A stretch of DNA of 64,000 nt from Treponema sp. (GTDB taxonomy: Bacteria > Spirochaetota > Spirochaetia > Treponematales > Treponemataceae): assembly GCA_024695475.1 (NCBI GenBank), contig JAILIC010000002.1, positions 47,519 through 111,518 on the forward strand, in the 5' to 3' direction. Below are positions 59,799 through 64,000 of this stretch, piece after piece (positions within the stretch are counted from its first letter, which is position 1; each line of letters begins with the position of its first letter). Made by a program: the position numbers and the translations under genes. The notes beneath the pieces are model-generated. The model was given only the letters and a program-made list of their open reading frames with translations. It ran no database searches and was not told the origin of the DNA.

Positions 59799-62700
59799 AT
59801 GAAAAAGAAATCATTATTTGTTATCGCCATCGCTTTTATTGGGCTGGCTTTTACATCATGTAAAAAAAATCACTTAAACAACAATATTCAATTTGTAGAA
59901 GTGCAACTCACTAACGAAGATAAAGAATCTGATCTACACCTGTATGTATCACGTACAGAAATAACTCAAGATCAGTATTCTGAAATAATGAAAGACAATC
60001 CATCAAAAGTCGTTGATGGTCAACTTCCTGTAACTAATATCACCTATGATGATGCTTGCCGCTACTGTAACAAGCTAAATAAGCTTTTTGGTTTTAAGGA
60101 CTCATACAAGATAGAAGTAGTCAATGACCAAACTATAGTGCAAGAATATGATAACATAAACGGATTTAGATTGCTTACCGATGATGAATCACAAAAAATA
60201 TACGAGTATCTCCTACCTGAAATTGGTAGAAGTTTGAATCGTAATGAAGTACTAGGCTGGCATGGTACACGACTCCATAAAACTGCCCATTATAAGCCAG
60301 ATGCACTTGGTCTTTTTGACTTTCTCGGTAATGCCAGCGAATATGTCTATATACCTCATGAAATGCGACAATCCGAAGATGATGAGAATAGAGACCTCAC
60401 CTACAGCAAATATCTTCATAGACAATCGATTATGACCTATCAAACAGCAACAGATTACTACGGAGAAAGCACAATTGAAAAATACAAGGAGTATTTTGTA
60501 GATCAAGAGGATATCATCGGTTTTAGAATTTGCTGTTCAACCTCAATAGACAAATCAAAACTCGATATTCTCTATAAAGGCGATGTCGAAAAAGATACAG
60601 AGCAATGGATTACATCAAATCTTGAGTCATTAGCCAAACAACTTGATTTTGTACCCTGTGAGGAATACTCATATCAAACTGTCGGTGAAAATCCTGACGA
60701 GACAAAAAAGAAGATTACCATTTTTGTTCCTCAAGTAAATGCCTGCAAGACAGAAATTACAAAGGAACTATTCAATCTTATTATGAAGGGCGAGCTGTCT
60801 GATGGTATCGAAACCCCAGATTTGTTACAACACTATAATGATAGATACTATGGTGCATATGGGTTTTCTTCAATTACACCAAGTAATTTTGCCTCTGATG
60901 TACCAACTAAAACAAATGTCGATTATTATGACGCCATCGAGTTTTGTAATCGATTGAGCAAACTCTCAGGCCTTATACCTTGTTACACAACACGGGAACA
61001 ATACGAAGATAATAGCGCAAAATACACCTATAATCCCGAGGCAAATGGGTATAGACTCCCAACCCAAGCAGAGTATATTTCTTTTGAAGCCCAACATAAT
61101 GCTGATGAAGACATATCGTTTGATGCAACTCACTGGAACTGGACGTATGACAATAGTACGGAACAACTCTATACTACAGACCAATACAATCCCTTTAATG
61201 AGTATCCGGCAGGAGAAAAAGTCATTTACCGCTATGCAGCAAAAGGACGTAAACCTATAAAGAATTCCGTCGGTCGTAGCAACTCATATAATAACTCAGA
61301 GCAAACGACACCAAACTTTTGTCTGCGCCTGTTCCAAACCGCAAAACCAGAGCAAATCACTGAGTATAAACAAAAACAAGAAGAAGTTATTAAGACAGCA
61401 GTAGATGAGATTTTTGATTCTCTTGTTACCATGACAAAGCAGGAAGGAGGACTCAAAACATATGAATCTCTTCCAGATGCCGAAATTGCTGATTTTGAAA
61501 TGTCTGATGAAAAATTTCCAAACTATCTCTACAAAACTATTACCGGTAAATTTGCCAGTTATAAAAACAATAAAGAAGTTTCTCTGTCATACAATGATAT
61601 TGCACAACTTTGTAATAAGCTCAGTGTATTACGTGGACTTGAGCCGTGCTATTATCAAAAAGACTCAGAAGATGGTATTTGGGAGTGTGATTACACCAAA
61701 AACGGATTCCGCCTGCCGACAATTGCAGAGTTTATGAGTGTACCTAACACTAAAGTAAGCAGTTGGTATTGGCATTCATTGTGTAACGACTACTATGTAT
61801 CCGACGCGATTCCTGCCTGGGAAACGTCTTATCCACATGGAGATTATGCAACTCCACAACTAAAACTGAGACATGTCGATATGTATGAAAGAGGTACCCT
61901 AGAAGATACAAGTTACAGCTCATTCCACCTGTGCAAAACACTCGATATAGAAAAAATACAAGAACTGCTTGCACAAAATAAAGAAGAAAAAACGCATCTT
62001 GTAGAGACACTCGATACCATGCTTGATATGGTCACCATCGAAGGTGGCAACTACACCATGGCCTACTATGATAAAGATGCAAAAAAAGACGTCTCAAAGA
62101 AAAAAGATATAAAAACTTTTTACATGCAGTCTTCAATGTTTACCAACGAACTGTATTATAAAACGATTGATGGAAGAAACAAATCTGGTTCAGACTATGA
62201 TAGTCACGAAGTTAGATTTATCCAAGCCCTTGTCATTTGCAATAAACTCAGTTTATTGGCGCATCTTACTCCCGCTTTTAAGATTAACGGCGAAACACTT
62301 TTAAGCGACTATGCAATCAAAGATCTAGACAATGATTTTTCTGTCAGATTCTACGATTATCCAGATACTTCTGTAACGTTTAAAAACAAAATTGAATATG
62401 ATGCAAAAGCTGACGGCTATCAAATTCCTGCTGAAAGTGAGTGGCTCTACGCCGGTATAAAAGACTCAGATCCATCGGCAGAAATCAATCTCATAACAAA
62501 AATTACATCACTCAAACAGGGAGAGCCGACTGCCTCCGGATTGTATTTCATGAATACAACACAAGGAGAATGGTGCTATGATCAGGGACCGGTAAAATCA
62601 TACGAGTATGATAAACCATATTACACAGGTCAAAGAGAAGGAGAATCATATCAGACTCGCGTTGTACGCTATCACTGCAGTAAAGAACCTATAAAATGCT

Positions 62701-62801
62701 GGACAAGTAACGGTTGGAGTTCTTACTCATACGAATATGAACCTAGAAATACATATTCCCCGTCTCAAACATTCTCATTTAGAGTCATACGATATAAATA
62801 A
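59799..62801 (+). CDS. Lipoprotein with four tandem degenerate SUMF1 domains
   Basis: A 1000-residue lipoprotein with lipobox LAFTSC (Cys21). Four degenerate SUMF1/FGE-like units end in variants of the family's G-F-R-x-C motif: IGFRICCS (about 248), NFCLRLFQT (about 514), SSFHLCKT (about 714) and SFRVIRYK (1000). Each has a matching CNKLS helix (about 90, 383, 605, 815), and units 1, 2 and 4 carry GFRL/GYRLPT/GYQIPAESEW blocks. No FGE-type catalytic Cys pair was identified. Location: membrane-anchored, periplasmic or surface. The arrangement suggests an adhesion or binding scaffold rather than a sulfatase activator. Leaderless-type promoter. Confidence 0.75.
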   Translation: MKKKSLFVIAIAFIGLAFTSCKKNHLNNNIQFVEVQLTNEDKESDLHLYVSRTEITQDQYSEIMKDNPSKVVDGQLPVTNITYDDACRYCNKLNKLFGFKDSYKIEVVNDQTIVQEYDNINGFRLLTDDESQKIYEYLLPEIGRSLNRNEVLGWHGTRLHKTAHYKPDALGLFDFLGNASEYVYIPHEMRQSEDDENRDLTYSKYLHRQSIMTYQTATDYYGESTIEKYKEYFVDQEDIIGFRICCSTSIDKSKLDILYKGDVEKDTEQWITSNLESLAKQLDFVPCEEYSYQTVGENPDETKKKITIFVPQVNACKTEITKELFNLIMKGELSDGIETPDLLQHYNDRYYGAYGFSSITPSNFASDVPTKTNVDYYDAIEFCNRLSKLSGLIPCYTTREQYEDNSAKYTYNPEANGYRLPTQAEYISFEAQHNADEDISFDATHWNWTYDNSTEQLYTTDQYNPFNEYPAGEKVIYRYAAKGRKPIKNSVGRSNSYNNSEQTTPNFCLRLFQTAKPEQITEYKQKQEEVIKTAVDEIFDSLVTMTKQEGGLKTYESLPDAEIADFEMSDEKFPNYLYKTITGKFASYKNNKEVSLSYNDIAQLCNKLSVLRGLEPCYYQKDSEDGIWECDYTKNGFRLPTIAEFMSVPNTKVSSWYWHSLCNDYYVSDAIPAWETSYPHGDYATPQLKLRHVDMYERGTLEDTSYSSFHLCKTLDIEKIQELLAQNKEEKTHLVETLDTMLDMVTIEGGNYTMAYYDKDAKKDVSKKKDIKTFYMQSSMFTNELYYKTIDGRNKSGSDYDSHEVRFIQALVICNKLSLLAHLTPAFKINGETLLSDYAIKDLDNDFSVRFYDYPDTSVTFKNKIEYDAKADGYQIPAESEWLYAGIKDSDPSAEINLITKITSLKQGEPTASGLYFMNTTQGEWCYDQGPVKSYEYDKPYYTGQREGESYQTRVVRYHCSKEPIKCWTSNGWSSYSYEYEPRNTYSPSQTFSFRVIRYK

Positions 62802-62830
62802 GCCATACCATACATAGGGAAAAATCGAAT

Positions 62831-64000
62831 ATGAATATGAACAAAAAAACACGCTATGCAATACCCATGCTCATTCTTGCACTTTCGCTTGTCGCTTGCT
62901 CCAAAAAGAGCAGCAACGATACACAAACTCAAGAGACAACAACTGCACAAGCACCTAAAGAATTTATAAAAGAAGCTCCCGAAGTCTTTAACATGATTAC
63001 CATAAAAGGTGATTGGTTTATCATGGGTAATAAAGACGAGCCATTACGTAATCCTACACAACGAAAACATAAAACCTATGTCAGCGATTTTATGCTGAGT
63101 TCTTCCGAAGTCACCCAAGACCACTACGAAGAAATCATGCAAGAAAACCCTTCTATCGCTGCAAGTAAATATCGCCCTGTCCAAATTAGTAGATTTACAG
63201 ACGCACTGGCGTTTTGCAACAAGCTCAGCATCAACGAAAACCTTACCCCTTGTTACGCTGTATATGGAGAGACCGATCCAGACCTATGGACTCTTTTCTG
63301 GGGTAAAGACAACGAGGATTTTTATCTTTTTATGAAAAATCTGACCTGCGATTTTAATGCAGATGGCTACAGGCTCCCTACCGAAGCCGAATGGATGTAT
63401 GCAGCACGTTCAGGTATTCATCATGACCACTTTACCTATTCTGGCTCAGATACGCTTTTAGACGTCGCAGTTTATTCTGGTTATGATGCCACTGATACGC
63501 TCATAAAGTATACCGGACCAGAAGAAGTAAAAACAAAACTCCCAAACAGCCTTGGATTATATGATATGACAGGAAATCTACAAGAACTTGTATGGGATTA
63601 TTTTGCCGCTTTTCCAGAATATGATACGGTTCAGTATCGCGGTCCAGATCGGAGAGACTCTACACACGCTGAATATGGAATCCTCAAAGGTAGTGACTTT
63701 GGGTATCACAATGATGAAGATTATGATCTAGAAGAGAGATTCTACTTTGATTTAGACAGTGAACGTGAATCGTTTGGTTTTAGACTCTGCCGAAGCATCA
63801 TTTCAGAAGAAACTCAAAAAGAAATCGAAAAAGCCCAACAGCTTGCCAAAATTGATCAACTAGAACGTATCAAAGAGTCAGTGTATTCAAAACTGGTAAA
63901 AGTAGATCCCTTTACCTATCAAAATAGAGATAAAACCTTATGCTTTCCTGGTCTGTATATTACAAAGCAACCACTCAGTATAAATGATGTATTTCTCCTC
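62831..64000 (+). CDS. Partial SUMF1-domain lipoprotein, runs off the window
   Basis: 390 codons are visible to the window edge without a stop. The signal peptide ends in lipobox LVAC (Cys23), followed by a Ser/Thr/Gln-rich linker and a SUMF1 domain: MITIKGDWFIMGNK, the CNKLS helix, GYRLPTEAEWMYAA, GLYDMTGNLQELVWD and SFGFRLCRS (about 315). A helical linker leads into what looks like a second unit (LYITKQPLSINDVFLL), so the full protein is probably also multi-domain. It follows the 59799 gene by 29 nt, with an AGGGA site 10 nt before the ATG, likely one operon. Confidence 0.85.
   Translation, partial: MNMNKKTRYAIPMLILALSLVACSKKSSNDTQTQETTTAQAPKEFIKEAPEVFNMITIKGDWFIMGNKDEPLRNPTQRKHKTYVSDFMLSSSEVTQDHYEEIMQENPSIAASKYRPVQISRFTDALAFCNKLSINENLTPCYAVYGETDPDLWTLFWGKDNEDFYLFMKNLTCDFNADGYRLPTEAEWMYAARSGIHHDHFTYSGSDTLLDVAVYSGYDATDTLIKYTGPEEVKTKLPNSLGLYDMTGNLQELVWDYFAAFPEYDTVQYRGPDRRDSTHAEYGILKGSDFGYHNDEDYDLEERFYFDLDSERESFGFRLCRSIISEETQKEIEKAQQLAKIDQLERIKESVYSKLVKVDPFTYQNRDKTLCFPGLYITKQPLSINDVFLL

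Noticed and set aside
59799..62801. Genuine formylglycine-generating enzyme
   Set aside because: No sulfatase gene is nearby, the units are degenerate and the catalytic Cys pair is not identifiable.

Overview
This 64 kb window is an AT-rich bacterial chromosome segment that most resembles a host-associated spirochaete, probably Treponema or a close relative. The reasons are a long GlyA, an expansion of lipoproteins with SUMF1 (formylglycine-enzyme-like) domains, a methyl-accepting chemotaxis protein, a FliN-like switch protein, a short ParC/ParE pair, an AMMECR1-Memo fusion and a fused TAXI-TRAP permease. The genus is inferred from protein families, not from a search.

Layout. 1-1375: end of a membrane protein gene and a DUF2974 hydrolase. 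1528-13990 (minus): a catabolic operon with a DHDPS-fold aldolase, a flavoprotein, TAXI-TRAP permease and binding protein, a PdxA2-like dehydrogenase, an iron alcohol dehydrogenase and a four-carbon acid sugar kinase. It starts at a near-perfect sigma-54 promoter. Its PrpR-type sigma-54 activator and an M24 peptidase lie immediately upstream, with palindromic enhancer-like sites between. 14154-21777: BI-1 protein, protease-less FtsH-like ATPase, SpoIIE-type phosphatase, STAS protein, chemotaxis receptor, zinc-ribbon/SUMF1 protein and HD hydrolase. 21920-33920: tRNA-Pro(GGG), AmmeMemoRadiSam pair, GNAT, FliN-like protein, CobW GTPase, ArgG, M28 peptidase, RRM protein, Hsp33, ZTP riboswitch-glyA, YigZ and a membrane protein. 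33923-37735: parE-parC.

37819-46981 is the accessory island and the most novel part. It holds three Nif11-type leader peptides and one unrelated small peptide, a divergent ECF sigma factor, and an operon of tandem GT2 glycosyltransferase, a fifth precursor-like peptide, tandem GT8 glycosyltransferase, radical SAM protein and single GT2 glycosyltransferase. The two minus-strand transcription units share an identical bipartite promoter-like element, which the ECF sigma factor may recognise. I interpret it as an undescribed RiPP system with probable glycosylation and radical-SAM chemistry; its cores are aromatic-rich and almost free of cysteine.

47089-64000: pth, mazG, MATE pump, lipoprotein, outer-membrane-type protein, the sufCBDSU operon, second MATE pump, LrgAB-like pair, and two SUMF1-repeat lipoproteins, the last running off the window.

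A genome-wide theme is that many genes have a -10 box 6-9 nt before the ATG and no Shine-Dalgarno sequence, suggesting leaderless mRNAs. All functions are inferred from sequence alone.
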